A stretch of 64,000 bases of DNA from Palsa-504 sp963756575 (GTDB taxonomy: Bacteria > Actinomycetota > Actinomycetes > Streptosporangiales > Streptosporangiaceae), in NCBI GenBank assembly GCA_963756575.1, contig CAVWOM010000007.1, positions 271,492 through 335,491 of the forward strand, given 5' to 3'. Positions 51,999-61,716 of the stretch are shown here, piece by piece; position 1 is the stretch's first letter; each line of letters begins with the position of its first letter. The position numbers were made by a program, and so were the translations under genes. Under the pieces are notes generated by a model. That model did no database searches, had not been told where the DNA came from, and saw nothing but the letters and a program-made list of their open reading frames with translations.

Positions 51999-53272
51999 GC
52001 AGCCGTCACCCGTACCAGCAGCTCCTGCTTCCAGAACACGCCGTCCTGCACGATCGCGAGCAGGTTACCCGGGTCCTGGAGCACGGTCACGTCGGCGGCC
52101 GGCTCGCCGCGCACCACGAGCACGTCGGCCAGGTAGTCCGGGGCCAGCCGCCCGACCGGCAGGTCCATCAGCTGGCCGCCGAACTCCGTGGCCGCGTGCA
52201 GCACCTCGGCCGGGGAGTAGCCGAAGAGCCGGACGAACAGCTCCAGGTCCCTGGCGTTACGCCCGATCGGGTTGTTGGGGAAGCCGTAGTCGCCGCCCGG
52301 CAGCACCCGCAGCCCGCGCTTGCGCAGCTCGGGATACAGCTCGGTCATCGCCCGCAGCGCCTGGACCGATCCCATCTTCTCGGCCATCGCGGTGTCGATG
52401 CCGTACTCGGCGCCCTCGTACACGTTGGCCCACATGATGCCGACGGCGGGGGACAAGAAGATAGCGTCCTTGTGCTCTTCCAGCACCTCGATCGCCTCGG
52501 CGTCGGCGTAGGTGCAGTGGTACACCGAGCGGAACCCGTGGCGCACCGCCAGCTTGACCGACTCGGGGGACTGGGCGTGGCAGTTCAGCCACACGCCGGA
52601 CTCGCGCGCCTGCGCCCCGGCCGCCTGCGCTTCCTCCGGGCTGTACTGGGTGATCATCGACCCGCCCTCGGTGAAGACGTCGTCGTTGCTCAGCAGCAGC
52701 TTGACGGCGTCGAAGCCGATCGCGGCCTGCTCGGCGATGAACTCGCGCACCCCGTCCGGGCCCGTCTTCTTCGGCTTCGGCCCGTCCGGGCCCATCTGCA
52801 CCGGGTTGTTGTCACGCTCGAACGACGCGGCCCGCATCCGCGGGCCCGGCGTCGCGCCCGCGGCGATCTCGCCGCGCAGCCGCACCTCGGTCGGCACCGG
52901 GGTGAGCGACCCGGCCGAGTAGGCGCTGGTGAAGCCGTGGTCGAGGAGGATCTTCGCGTTGCGCCGGGCGATCGCGAGGTGCTCGTCCGGGGTCGGCATG
53001 TGCCGGAAGAAGCTGACGTCGAGCGGCGGGTTGAACGACGGGTCGATGTGCCCGACGGCGGACGGGAACGTCAGGTGCGAGTGGGACTCGATCAGGCCGG
53101 GCATGACCGTGGCGCCGGCGCAGTCGACCACCTGGTCGCCGGGCGCGGGCACGGTGCCGCCGCCGGGGCGCACGTTCTCTACGCGGTTGCCCCTGATCAC
53201 GACGTCGGCCGGCACCGGCGGGGTCCCGGTGCCGTCGAAGACCTGTCCGCCAGTGAAGATGATCCGGTTCAT
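51995..53272 (-). CDS. Amidohydrolase (imidazolonepropionase/prolidase-like)
   Basis: A 425-residue metal-dependent amidohydrolase. The metal ligands are HSHLTF (HxH), Lys in DAVKLLLSND, His in NCHAQS and VYHCTYAD, and Asp in LPGGDYGFP. The C-terminal beta-sandwich reforms with LAPDYLADVLVVRGEP. Likely it hydrolyses an amide or lactam in a catabolic route; the exact substrate is unknown. The ATG at 53272 follows GGGAGG and overlaps the VOC stop (ATGA). Confidence 0.88.
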   Translation of the reverse strand: MNRIIFTGGQVFDGTGTPPVPADVVIRGNRVENVRPGGGTVPAPGDQVVDCAGATVMPGLIESHSHLTFPSAVGHIDPSFNPPLDVSFFRHMPTPDEHLAIARRNAKILLDHGFTSAYSAGSLTPVPTEVRLRGEIAAGATPGPRMRAASFERDNNPVQMGPDGPKPKKTGPDGVREFIAEQAAIGFDAVKLLLSNDDVFTEGGSMITQYSPEEAQAAGAQARESGVWLNCHAQSPESVKLAVRHGFRSVYHCTYADAEAIEVLEEHKDAIFLSPAVGIMWANVYEGAEYGIDTAMAEKMGSVQALRAMTELYPELRKRGLRVLPGGDYGFPNNPIGRNARDLELFVRLFGYSPAEVLHAATEFGGQLMDLPVGRLAPDYLADVLVVRGEPAADVTVLQDPGNLLAIVQDGVFWKQELLVRVTAA

Positions 53273-53700
53273 GGGTGCCTCCCGGGCCGGTGCAGCAGTT
53301 CGATGAGGTTGCCCTCGGGGTCGGCGACGAACGCCATCCGCACCCCGGGTTCTGGTGACGGGCCGGGCGGCATCACCGGCCGCGCGCCGCGGGCGACGGC
53401 GCGGTCGTGGGCGCCGTCCAGGTCGGCGACGTCGAAGGCCACGTGCCCGTAGCCCGCGCGCAGCGCCGCCTCGGCCGGGTTCGCCGGCTGGCCGCCCGAG
53501 CCGGTGCCGGGCCGGTGCAGCAGCTCGATCCGGTACCCGAACACGGGGTGGATGAGCATCTCGATGCTCAGGTCGATCGCGTCGACCTTCAGCGAGAGCT
53601 CGGGCACCAGCCCGAACACGTCGCAGAACCACGCGGCGGCCGCCCCGAGGTCGGCCACGGCGAGCCCGGCGTGGTCCAGCCGGGCGGTGATCTCAGCCAT
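53269..53700 (-). CDS. VOC-family protein (epimerase/glyoxalase-like)
   Basis: A 143-residue VOC protein with LDHAGLAVADLGAAAAWF, EMLIHPVFGYRIELLH, GYGHVAFDVADLDGA and NLIELLHRP. Ligand positions His in LDHAG and YGHVA and Glu in IELLH fit the methylmalonyl-CoA epimerase-like branch. It overlaps the next two genes by 4-8 bp, so it belongs to the same operon, possibly processing an intermediate. Confidence 0.85.
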   Translation of the reverse strand: MAEITARLDHAGLAVADLGAAAAWFCDVFGLVPELSLKVDAIDLSIEMLIHPVFGYRIELLHRPGTGSGGQPANPAEAALRAGYGHVAFDVADLDGAHDRAVARGARPVMPPGPSPEPGVRMAFVADPEGNLIELLHRPGRHP

Positions 53701-55093
53701 GGACGTTCAGCCCCGCCGGGTCGGCCGTCAGGTAGGACGCGAACCGGCCGTCCGGGTCACGGGCGGCCCTGACCTCGGCCAGCCGCCGGTACGCGTCGTC
53801 CGAGAGGAAGCGGTCCTGCCGCCGGGTGAAGTTGGTGTCGCCGAGGTAGACGCCGGCCCCGTGCGCGGCGGCCAGCGCGGCCGTCCGGCGGTGGACCCAG
53901 TCCTCGTACCGGGCGTCGTCGGCCGGGTCGGTGTAGATCGCGTACGTGGCCACGTAGACGTTCGCCTCCACCGAGAACGCCATATCCGGCCGGTCCCGCC
54001 GGGGCGCCCACCCGTACCAGATGGAGAACGAGTGCTCGGTGTCCAGCTCGCCCCACAGCTCGCGCAGCATCGGGGCCAGCACCCGGGCCGGCGCATCCGT
54101 CCAGGTGCAGTCCACCGCGTACCGGTGGTTCTCGGGGTTCTGCGCGGTCTGCGCCGCGTTCTCCTCGAGCACGGTGGTCGCGGCCCTGGACGTGGCCGAG
54201 GGCCCGGCCGGCCAGCGGGCCGTGCTGGAGCGGCGCGAGCAGCGCCCAGGGCCTCGTCGTCCGAGCCGGCCATGACCGTGGTGTGCAGCAGCAGGACGGT
54301 CCCGTCCGGGGCGCGCCGTGCCCTCGTGCAGCGGGACGTCGGGCAGCCGGGTGGCCGCCACCACCGGCTCGACCCGCCGGTCGAGCCCCGGCAGCACGTC
54401 GTGCAGCCAGGTCAGCAGCTCCACCGTGTCGTCGAGGCGGAACGACCAGGTGTCGTGCCACATCGCGCGCGGCGCCGGATAGGTCCGCAGCCGGAACCTG
54501 GTGATGATCCCGGGGAAGCCCGGTCCGGCCCCGCGGGCCGCCCACAGCAGGTCGGGGTGCTCCCGCTCGTCCGCGCGGACCAGCTCGCCGTCGGCCGTCA
54601 CCACGTCCAGCCCGGTCACGCTCTGGCACGCCCAGCCGCGGGCCCGGCTGTCCCAGCCCTGGCCGCCCTGCAGCAGGAAGCCGCCCAGGCCGACCGTCGC
54701 GCAGTGGCCGCCGGGGAACGCCCGGCCCCGTTCGGCCAGGAACGGGGCGAGCTCCCGGCCGCCCTGCACGGCCGGCCGGGCCGAGACGATCTCGGTGGCC
54801 GGGTCGTACCCGATGTCGCGCAGGTGGCCCAGGTCGATCAGCAGGGCGTCGTCGCGCAGGCTCCACGCCGCCCACGAGTGGCCGCCGGAGCGCACCGAGA
54901 CCGGCCAGCCGCGCTCGCCCGCCAGCCGCACGCCCTCGATCACGTCCTCGTCGCCGGCGGCCAGCAGCACCGCGGCCGGGAACCGGTCCGGGCGCCGCGC
55001 GTTGAAGATGCGGCCGATCCGGGCCTGCTCGTACCCGGGCTCGCCCCGCATGAGCAGCTGCCCGGTGAACGAACGCCTGGCCGGGGCGCTCAT
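53693..55093 (-). pseudogene. BBE/FAD-linked oxidase-like flavoprotein with three internal frameshifts
   Basis: Both halves match a berberine-bridge-type FAD oxidase in the same frame. The N-terminus has SVRSGGHSWAAWSLRDDALL (FAD-linking His), LGHLRDIGYDPATE and GGHCATVGLGGFLLQGG. The C-terminus has a BBE tail RYEDWVHRRTAALAAAHGAG and YLGDTNF. Between 54180 and 54312 the best protein sequence hops through two other frames (AGSDDEALGA, then LLAPLQHGPLAGRALGHVQ), needing three one-base changes that sum to +3. The reading frame thus survives as about 466 residues with a scrambled 44-residue patch. Confidence 0.7.
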
Positions 55094-55857
55094 CCGACCA
55101 CCGCCGCGCCGCCGTCGACCGGGATGTTGGCCCCGCTCACGTGGGCCGCCTCGTCCGAGGCGAGGAACAAGATGGCGTGAGCGACGTCCTCCGGCTGCCC
55201 CCACCGGCCGAGCGGCACCCGCGCGGCGATGCTCGCGGCCGGCCCGTCCGGGTCGTGCAGCATCGGCGCCGTGTGCGGTGTCTCGGTCATCGCCGGGCTG
55301 ACCGCGTTGACCCGGATGCCGTGCGGGCCCCCCTCGACGACCAGCTGGTACGTCAGCGCCAGGACGCCGCCCTTGGCGGCGCCGTGCGCGTTCTGCGGCA
55401 TGAAGAACGCGCCGCGCGAGGCCGTGATCGACGCGACGTTGACGACCGAGCCGCCGCCGGCCGCGATCAGGTGCGGCCAGGCCGCCCGGGTGACCAGGAA
55501 GACGATGTCCAGCTCGTTCCGGATGGTGAACGACCAGTCGGCGTAGGACAGCTGGTCGACGGCCCCGAACCTGATCGCCGACGCGTTGTTGACGAGGATG
55601 TCGATCCCGCCGGCCAGCTCCGCGGCGGTCTCCACCCAGCTCCGGGCGCCGTCCTCGGTGGCCAGGTCGGCTGGCGCGACCGCGTCCATCCGGCCGCCGG
55701 CCGCCCGGGCCAGCCCGACCGTCTCGGCCGAGGTCTCCTCGTTCAGGTCGCAGCCCACCACGTGGGCGCCCTCGCGCGCGAGCAGCAGGGCCGTCGCGCG
55801 CCCGATCCCGCCGCCGGTGCCAGAGACGAGCGCCCGCTTGCCGTCCAGGCGGCCCAT
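55090..55857 (-). CDS. SDR-family oxidoreductase with altered catalytic Tyr
   Basis: A 255-residue short-chain dehydrogenase. The NAD-binding GTGGGIGRATALL, the NNASAIRFG segment and the catalytic Ser in VNVASITAS are present. The normal YxxxK catalytic motif reads HGAAK: His158 (codon at 55384-55386) replaces the tyrosine and Lys162 stays. The change needs one base (TAC to CAC). It starts the catabolic operon and overlaps the flavoprotein gene by ATGA. Activity may be lost or altered. Confidence 0.85.
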   Translation of the reverse strand: MGRLDGKRALVSGTGGGIGRATALLLAREGAHVVGCDLNEETSAETVGLARAAGGRMDAVAPADLATEDGARSWVETAAELAGGIDILVNNASAIRFGAVDQLSYADWSFTIRNELDIVFLVTRAAWPHLIAAGGGSVVNVASITASRGAFFMPQNAHGAAKGGVLALTYQLVVEGGPHGIRVNAVSPAMTETPHTAPMLHDPDGPAASIAARVPLGRWGQPEDVAHAILFLASDEAAHVSGANIPVDGGAAVVG

Positions 55858-55958
55858 GGCGTTCCCTCCGATCGGGCGGTAGATTCTTCACTCTACGGAA
55901 GTTACTATCTCACAGTGAGAGTATGCCAACAAGGTCTCGAGGAGGAAGGTGACCGTCG

Positions 55959-56918
55959 ATGCCGGTGAGCGGCCCGGCTAACCGGGTGCTGGGTCTCGGC
56001 TGCGGCCAGCCCCACGGCAGCGCCGAGATCCTGCTCAAATCGGCGCTGCGAGCCGCCGAGGCGGCGGGCGCCGAGGTCGAGCTCGTCCGCCTCGACGAGC
56101 TCCGCCTGCCCAGCGGCGCGCTGCCCGGCGGCACGGGCGAGGCCGCCGAGCCGGACGACGGCGAGTGGCTGTGGGAGCGGCTCGTCGCCTGCGACGGCCT
56201 GATCGTGAGCACCCCGATCATCAGCCGGACGGTGGCGGCCCGCCTGAAGCTGTTCGGCGACCGGATGCTCGGCCCGAACGCCGACGCCGCCATCATCGAG
56301 GGCCTGCTGGCGCTGCGCCGCCAGGGCCAGGAACCCGTCGTCCCGTTCCGGGTCGACGAGCGCGTCCTGAAGCCCCGGGTGGCCGGCTTCCTCGCCGTCG
56401 GCGGCTCGCTGACCCCGCAGTGGAAGACCCTGACCCTGCCGCTGATGCACGCGACCACGTTCTCGATGCACATCGCCGTCGTCGACCAGGCCCAGTTCGA
56501 AGGCGCCGGCACCCCCCGCTCGATCGTCCTCGACCCCGCCGCCCTCGACCGCGCCGCCGAGCTCGGCCGCAACGTAGCCAGCCAGCTCGGCACGCCGTTC
56601 GACGACGCCCGCTACCTGGGCCCCCCGGGCCTGTGCCCCCTGTGCCACCTGGACGTCATCGCCCTGCACGGCACCGACGTCGAGTGCGCCACCTGCGGCG
56701 CCCGCGGCCACCTCACCCCCGGCCTGGCGGTGACCTGGACCGACCTGACCACCTCCGTCATCACCATGGCCGAAAAACGCTCCCACGCCCTCGAGATCCA
56801 GCAAACCGCCGCCCGCCACGCCCCCCTCCGCCCCGAGATCGACGCCCTAGCCCGCAAGTGGGACACCTACAACCCAACAACACGCCCCACCCCCGCGAAA
56901 CCCCCGGCTGCCTCATGA
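55959..56918 (+). CDS. Flavodoxin-like NADPH-dependent reductase with C-terminal zinc ribbon
   Basis: A 319-residue protein. The N-terminal ~200 residues are an FMN-reductase/flavodoxin fold (VLGLGCGQPHGSAEILLKSA, VSTPIISRTVAARLKLFGDR). After it comes a CPLCHLDVIALHGTDVECAT zinc ribbon (CPLC...CATCG) and a Pro/Thr-rich tail. Similar two-domain flavin proteins occur in actinomycete redox operons, and the ribbon suggests a partner-binding or metal site. It is divergent from the SDR operon. Stop at 56918 is inside a palindrome. Confidence 0.8.
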   Translation: MPVSGPANRVLGLGCGQPHGSAEILLKSALRAAEAAGAEVELVRLDELRLPSGALPGGTGEAAEPDDGEWLWERLVACDGLIVSTPIISRTVAARLKLFGDRMLGPNADAAIIEGLLALRRQGQEPVVPFRVDERVLKPRVAGFLAVGGSLTPQWKTLTLPLMHATTFSMHIAVVDQAQFEGAGTPRSIVLDPAALDRAAELGRNVASQLGTPFDDARYLGPPGLCPLCHLDVIALHGTDVECATCGARGHLTPGLAVTWTDLTTSVITMAEKRSHALEIQQTAARHAPLRPEIDALARKWDTYNPTTRPTPAKPPAAS

Positions 56919-56966
56919 TCGTGGACAGTTTCCGTCACATAGAGCCCGAAACTGTCCATGATCATG
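56914..56966. terminator. Large inverted repeat / bidirectional terminator
   Basis: CATGATCGTGGACAGTTTC (56914-56932) and GAAACTGTCCATGATCATG (56948-56966) are 18/19 complementary around a 15-base loop, between convergent genes. The stop codon of the flavodoxin gene lies in the left arm. It probably terminates both sides; a repeat-family origin is possible. Confidence 0.7.
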
Positions 56967-56969
56967 AAA

Positions 56970-59633
56970 CTACCCCGCCGCCCCCGCCCAGTGGTGGCGG
57001 CCGGGGTGCGCATCGCGGGGCGCTTCGCCCGGGAGTACCACACTGGCCGTGGTACCCGGCGGGACCAGCACATCCAGCTCGAACACCTCGTCCCGCACCT
57101 GCCAGGACACCTCGATAGGGCCGAACGGGCTGATGTGACGCGCACTCGCCGACGTGATCCCGCCCCCGGGAAGCGGCCGCACCTCGAAGGTGCGGTATCC
57201 CGCCCCCACCGGCCGCAGCCCCGCCACGTAACGATGCAGGAAAGACGCCACCGTCCCCTTGCTGTAGTGGTTCAGCGACGCATGCGGCGCCCCGCCCGCG
57301 TCCACCCCCTCCCACAGCTCCCACACGGTCGTCGCCCCCCGGTCCACCATCGTCAGCCACGACGGCGGCGTGTCCTGCCGCAGCAGCTCATAAGCCAGCT
57401 CGAGATACCCGTGGTCGGCCAGTACCGGCAGCAAGTAAGAAGTGGACAGGAAGCCGGTCGCGAGATGATCTCCCGCCTCGGCCACCAGTGCGGCCAGCCG
57501 CAAGGCCACCGCGGGCCGCAACGGCGAGGGCACCAGCCCGAACGCCAGCGCCCGCACGTGCGACGCCTGAGTCTGCACCGCGAGCGTCCCGTCCGCCCGG
57601 ACGAACTCCCGCCGCCACGCATCGAGCGCCCCCGCCGCGATGTCGTGGTACCGGGCCCAGGCGGATTCCGGCCGCCCGAGCACCCCCGCGATCCGCACCA
57701 GGGTCGCCGCCGACCGGTACAGATAAGCCGTCGCCACCTCGGACTTATCCGCCCGGACGAACGCCCCGAAGTCACCAGGCGCCCCGCCCGGCTCCAGCCA
57801 CTCACCCCAGTGAAACCCGGTGTCCCACAAGTACCGCTCGTGCGGCAAGGCGACCGGCCGCGCCGCGACCCGGTCCGGATGCCGCCCGCCCGCCGCCACT
57901 CCCGCCGCGAACCCCACCCAGGCCGTCATGACGTCCCACATCTCGCCCAGCAGCGAGGCGTCCCCGTAGGCCTGGTACAGATCCCACGGCACCGACACGA
58001 CCGCGTCCCCCCAGCCCGCCGAGCCGTGCAGCGGGCCGAAGGAACCGTCGAAGCCCTCCGCCGGCGAGCACGGCGAGATGTTGGCCACGCACCCGTCGGC
58101 CCGCTGGTCGAGCGCCACGTCCCCCAGCCACTTCCGGGTGAACGCCAGTACGTCGTACAGGTACGCGGCCGTCGGCGCGAAGATCTGCCAGTCACCCGTC
58201 CAGCCCGCCCGCTCGCGCTGCGGGCAGTCGGTCGGGATGTCGCAGATGTTGGACCGAAGCGACCACACCGCCGCCTCGTGAAGCCTGCTCACCCGATCGT
58301 CGCTGCACGCGAACCAGCCGGTCCGGCGCAGGTCCGAGTGCACCACCACGCCGGTGACGTCACCCGGCTCCGCCGGCCAGGGGTGGCCCTCGATCCGGAC
58401 GTACCGGAAGCCGTGCGTCGTGAACCGCGGCTCGAACACGTCCCCCTCACCCGCCGAGATCACCTCGTCCACCTGGCCCAGCGGGAGCCGCTCCGGCAGC
58501 ACCGGCAGGTCCACGTCCAGGTGCGCCGTCGTCAGGTCCCCGTCGCGGTCGAGCCACTCACCGTGCGCCAGCGTCAGCCGCCGTCCCGCCGCCCCCAGCC
58601 GCGAAAGCCGCACCCACCCGCTGAAGTTCTGCCCGAAGTCCGCCACGAAGGCATCCCCGCCCCGCGCCGGCCGCACCGCCACCGCCGGGATCTCCTCGAC
58701 CCGCCGTACCGGCGGCGCGATCGACCGGACCACCGCCACGCCGACCTCACGCGGCACCGCCGGCCGCCAGCCGAGATCGTCGAGCGCCGCGCCATCGAAC
58801 CTCGGATCGTGCACGGCCAGGTCGAGCCGCCGCCGGTCCTCCCGCTGCCCGCCGATAAGGTCAGCCGCCGTGACGTGCGAAGGCGCGGTCCGCCAGCCCG
58901 CCCCGGTCGCCGCCGCCACCCGCCAGGCCGCCCCGTCCCGCGACTCCACCTCGACCTGCGCCCGCAGCGCCACGTCCGTCCCGTACTGATCCGCGGCCCG
59001 CGGCAGCCCCACCTGACCCCGGTACCACCCGTCCGCCAGCAGCACCGCGAGAACATGGGACCCAGGCCCCGGCCCCAGCAGCGGCCCCACATCGAACGCC
59101 TGGTACTGCACCCGCTCCCGGTACTGCGTATATCCGGGCGTGAGCTCGGCGTCCCCGACCCGCCGCCCGTCGATGAACGCCTCGTACAGCCCCAGGGCCG
59201 TGACATACAACCGCGATCTGCCAAACGGGGCAACCTCGAAGCTGGTCCTCATCCACCACGCGCCCCGTGACCCCGGCGCCTCGCGGGGCTCTTCCGCCAC
59301 GCCGATCCAGCGAGCCGTCCAGTCACCCTCCCCGAGCAGCCCCGACTCCAGCGCGACCGGATCGCTCCACGCGCTCTCGCCGAGGTCGGTCCACACCCTG
59401 ACCCGCGCCCCGGTGAAGCGGCGGGACCGGTCGAAGACCGGCACCCGGACGAACGACTGGACCGCGCTCTCCACCCGGCCGGTGTCGAAGCCGTCGCCGG
59501 TGCGCACCTGGTACGCGTGCTGCCCCGCGGACCCCTCCGGCAGCCACCAGCTCAGCGCGGGCTGGTGGTCCCGCCCGAGGGCGTCCCCGCCGGTGACCTC
59601 AGCCCAGACCCGCGCGGGTCTGCTGGTCGTCAT
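56970..59633 (-). CDS. GH78 alpha-L-rhamnosidase
   Basis: An 887-residue glycoside hydrolase of family 78. N-terminal beta-sandwich domains are followed by the (alpha/alpha)6 barrel with CDIPTDCPQRERAGWTGDWQ (general acid region; Glu474), SAGWGDAVVSVPWDLYQAYG and SLNHYSKGTVASFLH near the end. It should release L-rhamnose from glycosides or polysaccharides. No signal peptide is visible, so a cytoplasmic role on imported oligomers is likely. The ATG at 59633 overlaps the permease stop by 35 bp. Confidence 0.92.
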   Translation of the reverse strand: MTTSRPARVWAEVTGGDALGRDHQPALSWWLPEGSAGQHAYQVRTGDGFDTGRVESAVQSFVRVPVFDRSRRFTGARVRVWTDLGESAWSDPVALESGLLGEGDWTARWIGVAEEPREAPGSRGAWWMRTSFEVAPFGRSRLYVTALGLYEAFIDGRRVGDAELTPGYTQYRERVQYQAFDVGPLLGPGPGSHVLAVLLADGWYRGQVGLPRAADQYGTDVALRAQVEVESRDGAAWRVAAATGAGWRTAPSHVTAADLIGGQREDRRRLDLAVHDPRFDGAALDDLGWRPAVPREVGVAVVRSIAPPVRRVEEIPAVAVRPARGGDAFVADFGQNFSGWVRLSRLGAAGRRLTLAHGEWLDRDGDLTTAHLDVDLPVLPERLPLGQVDEVISAGEGDVFEPRFTTHGFRYVRIEGHPWPAEPGDVTGVVVHSDLRRTGWFACSDDRVSRLHEAAVWSLRSNICDIPTDCPQRERAGWTGDWQIFAPTAAYLYDVLAFTRKWLGDVALDQRADGCVANISPCSPAEGFDGSFGPLHGSAGWGDAVVSVPWDLYQAYGDASLLGEMWDVMTAWVGFAAGVAAGGRHPDRVAARPVALPHERYLWDTGFHWGEWLEPGGAPGDFGAFVRADKSEVATAYLYRSAATLVRIAGVLGRPESAWARYHDIAAGALDAWRREFVRADGTLAVQTQASHVRALAFGLVPSPLRPAVALRLAALVAEAGDHLATGFLSTSYLLPVLADHGYLELAYELLRQDTPPSWLTMVDRGATTVWELWEGVDAGGAPHASLNHYSKGTVASFLHRYVAGLRPVGAGYRTFEVRPLPGGGITSASARHISPFGPIEVSWQVRDEVFELDVLVPPGTTASVVLPGEAPRDAHPGRHHWAGAAG

Positions 59634-61647
59634 GGACCGCCGCTTCCTCCCCGGCCGCGCCGCCTCGCCGCTTCCGGTACTGCCCGGCCAGGCGGCCCTG
59701 GAGCTTCTCGATCGCCACCGCCGGTCCCTTGCCGGTCGAGGTGCTGGTGATGCCGTCGGGGTTCTGCACGGCGGTGAGCACCAGCGCGACGCCGGCCACG
59801 ATGGCCTGGTACTTGCCCACGTTGAGGTGGATGTTGAGGAAGGTCACGAACAGCCCGGCGGCGGAGAACATGATCCCCGCGACGACCGCTCCGGCGATCC
59901 GCCCGACCCCGGCCACGAACACGATGGCCAGCAGGGCGATCGAGGTGAACGCGGCGAAGCTGTCCGCGGTCAGCTCGCCCTGCATGTAACCGGTCAGGGC
60001 GCCCCCGATGCCGGCGATAAACGCGGCCAGCCCGAACGCCATCAGCTTGGCCTGGGCGACGTTGATCCCGACCGAGCCGGCCGCGCGCTCGTTGGACCGG
60101 ATCGCGAGCAGCATCCGCCCGGCCGGACCGCGCCGCAGCCGGGCCACCAGCAGCCCCAGCAGGATCACCACGACGAGCACGAGCACGCCGAAGATCACCG
60201 TGGGGTAGGCCTTGCCCTGGGTGATCCCCAGGTTCAGCCCGGGCAGCCGCGGTGCCTTGATCGGCAGGCCGGCCGTGCCGCCGGTGAACGAGCTGCTGTT
60301 GAACACAACGGCGTCCATCGCCGCCGCGAACCCGAGCGTCACTACCGCCAGGTTCACGCCGCGCAGCCGCAGCGCGGGCAGCCCGATGACCAGCCCGACC
60401 GGTACCGAGCACAGGCCGGCCAGGATCAGCGACCACGGGAAGCCGATGCCCCAGTCGCTGGCGATGTGCCCGATCATGAAGCCGCCGATCCCGGCCAGCG
60501 ACATCTGGGCCAGCGACACCTGGCCCACGTAGCCGGTCAGCACGACCACCGACAGGGCGATGCAGGTGACGGTCAGTGACGAGATGAAGGCGAACCGCAG
60601 GACGCTGTTCAGCACGAACAGCAGGATCAGCCCGGCCACGAAGCACGCCGCCGCGGTCCGCAGCGGCGCCCGCGGCCGGCCGACCGACGGGTTGCGCTCG
60701 GCCGTCTCGCCGCCGCGGGCGAGCACCGTACGCGACCTGGCCGCCATCACCACGATGATGACGACGAACGGCACGGCGTCCCCGAGTCCCTGCTGGGGAA
60801 GCCAGCTCCAGACGGTGATCAGCTTCGTGATCTCCGACTGGGCGCAGCCGATCAGCAGCCCGGCCAGCGCGGTGAGCCAGAACGACTGGAACCGGCCGAT
60901 CAGCGCGGCCGCCAGGGCCGGCACCACGAACAGCGTGTAGGAGTTCGGGTCGAGGCTGGCCACCGGGGCGATCAGGATGCCGGCCGCGCCCGCCAGGACG
61001 GTGGCGATGATCCAGTTCTGGCCCGCGATCTGGTTGGCCGAGATGCCGGTCAGGGCGGCGCCCCGGTCGTTCTCCGCGCCGGCCCGGGTGGCCAGCCCGA
61101 ACCGGGAGAAGCGGTAGGCCAGCGCCAGCGCGACCGCGATGATCACGACCACGCCGGTGAAGTACAGCCGGTCCTCGGGGAACGTGATCCCGGCGAGTGA
61201 CAGCGCCGAGCTGGGGAAGATCGGGTTGGTGGCCACCGGCTGGGTACTGAAGTTCAGCACCGCGATGGCCTCGAGGCCGAGCATGACCCCGACCGAGGCG
61301 CAGACCCGGGTGAGCGGCGAGGCGCTCCGGATCGGCCGGTAAATGAGAACGTAGAGCACCAGCCCGAGGACCGCCGCGTAGAGCAGCGCGATGACGATGG
61401 CGAGCCCGGTATTGAGCCCGGTCCCGCCGTTCAGCGAGATCTGGTGCGGGATCAGCACCACCGGCAGCTCGAGCTCGCCGAAGCTGCGGAGGTTGACGAA
61501 CACGTAGGCGATGAACATCGCCACCGCGCCGTGGGCGAAGTCGACGACGCCAGCGCTGCGGTACTTGAGGACGAGCCCCTGGCCGAGGACGGCGTAGGTG
61601 GCGCCGGAGCCGAGCCCGAGGATCAGGAAGAGAAAGTAGCTGGACAT
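59599..61647 (-). CDS. Fused Liv-type ABC permease (LivH-LivM)
   Basis: A 682-residue protein: residues 1-~300 are LivH-like (GSGATYAVLGQGLVLKY, AGVVDFAHGAVAMFIAYV) and ~330-640 are LivM-like (GYVGQVSLAQMSLAGIGG, LRLRGVNLAVVTLGFAAAMD and AIRSNERAAGSVGINVAQAK). A linker of about 30 residues joins them, so this single polypeptide forms the whole pore. It ends in a basic cytoplasmic tail. It is followed by the rhamnosidase gene, so it may import a rhamnosyl or aromatic glycoside-derived solute; that is inference. Confidence 0.9.
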   Translation of the reverse strand: MSSYFLFLILGLGSGATYAVLGQGLVLKYRSAGVVDFAHGAVAMFIAYVFVNLRSFGELELPVVLIPHQISLNGGTGLNTGLAIVIALLYAAVLGLVLYVLIYRPIRSASPLTRVCASVGVMLGLEAIAVLNFSTQPVATNPIFPSSALSLAGITFPEDRLYFTGVVVIIAVALALAYRFSRFGLATRAGAENDRGAALTGISANQIAGQNWIIATVLAGAAGILIAPVASLDPNSYTLFVVPALAAALIGRFQSFWLTALAGLLIGCAQSEITKLITVWSWLPQQGLGDAVPFVVIIVVMAARSRTVLARGGETAERNPSVGRPRAPLRTAAACFVAGLILLFVLNSVLRFAFISSLTVTCIALSVVVLTGYVGQVSLAQMSLAGIGGFMIGHIASDWGIGFPWSLILAGLCSVPVGLVIGLPALRLRGVNLAVVTLGFAAAMDAVVFNSSSFTGGTAGLPIKAPRLPGLNLGITQGKAYPTVIFGVLVLVVVILLGLLVARLRRGPAGRMLLAIRSNERAAGSVGINVAQAKLMAFGLAAFIAGIGGALTGYMQGELTADSFAAFTSIALLAIVFVAGVGRIAGAVVAGIMFSAAGLFVTFLNIHLNVGKYQAIVAGVALVLTAVQNPDGITSTSTGKGPAVAIEKLQGRLAGQYRKRRGGAAGEEAAVHDDQQTRAGLG

Positions 61648-61681
61648 GGCGTCTCTGTCTGGTCGGTGAGGAGGCGCGGCA

Positions 61682-61708
61682 GCCGGGCCCGCGCGGAGCG
61701 GGCCCGGC
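61682..61708. terminator. GC-rich hairpin between binding protein and permease
   Basis: GCCGGGCCCGC (61682-61692) and GCGGGCCCGGC (61698-61708) form a perfect 11-bp stem with a five-base loop. Located after the binding-protein stop, it may reduce downstream transcription and so raise binding protein over permease. Confidence 0.7.
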
Positions 61709-61716
61709 CGCGCTGA

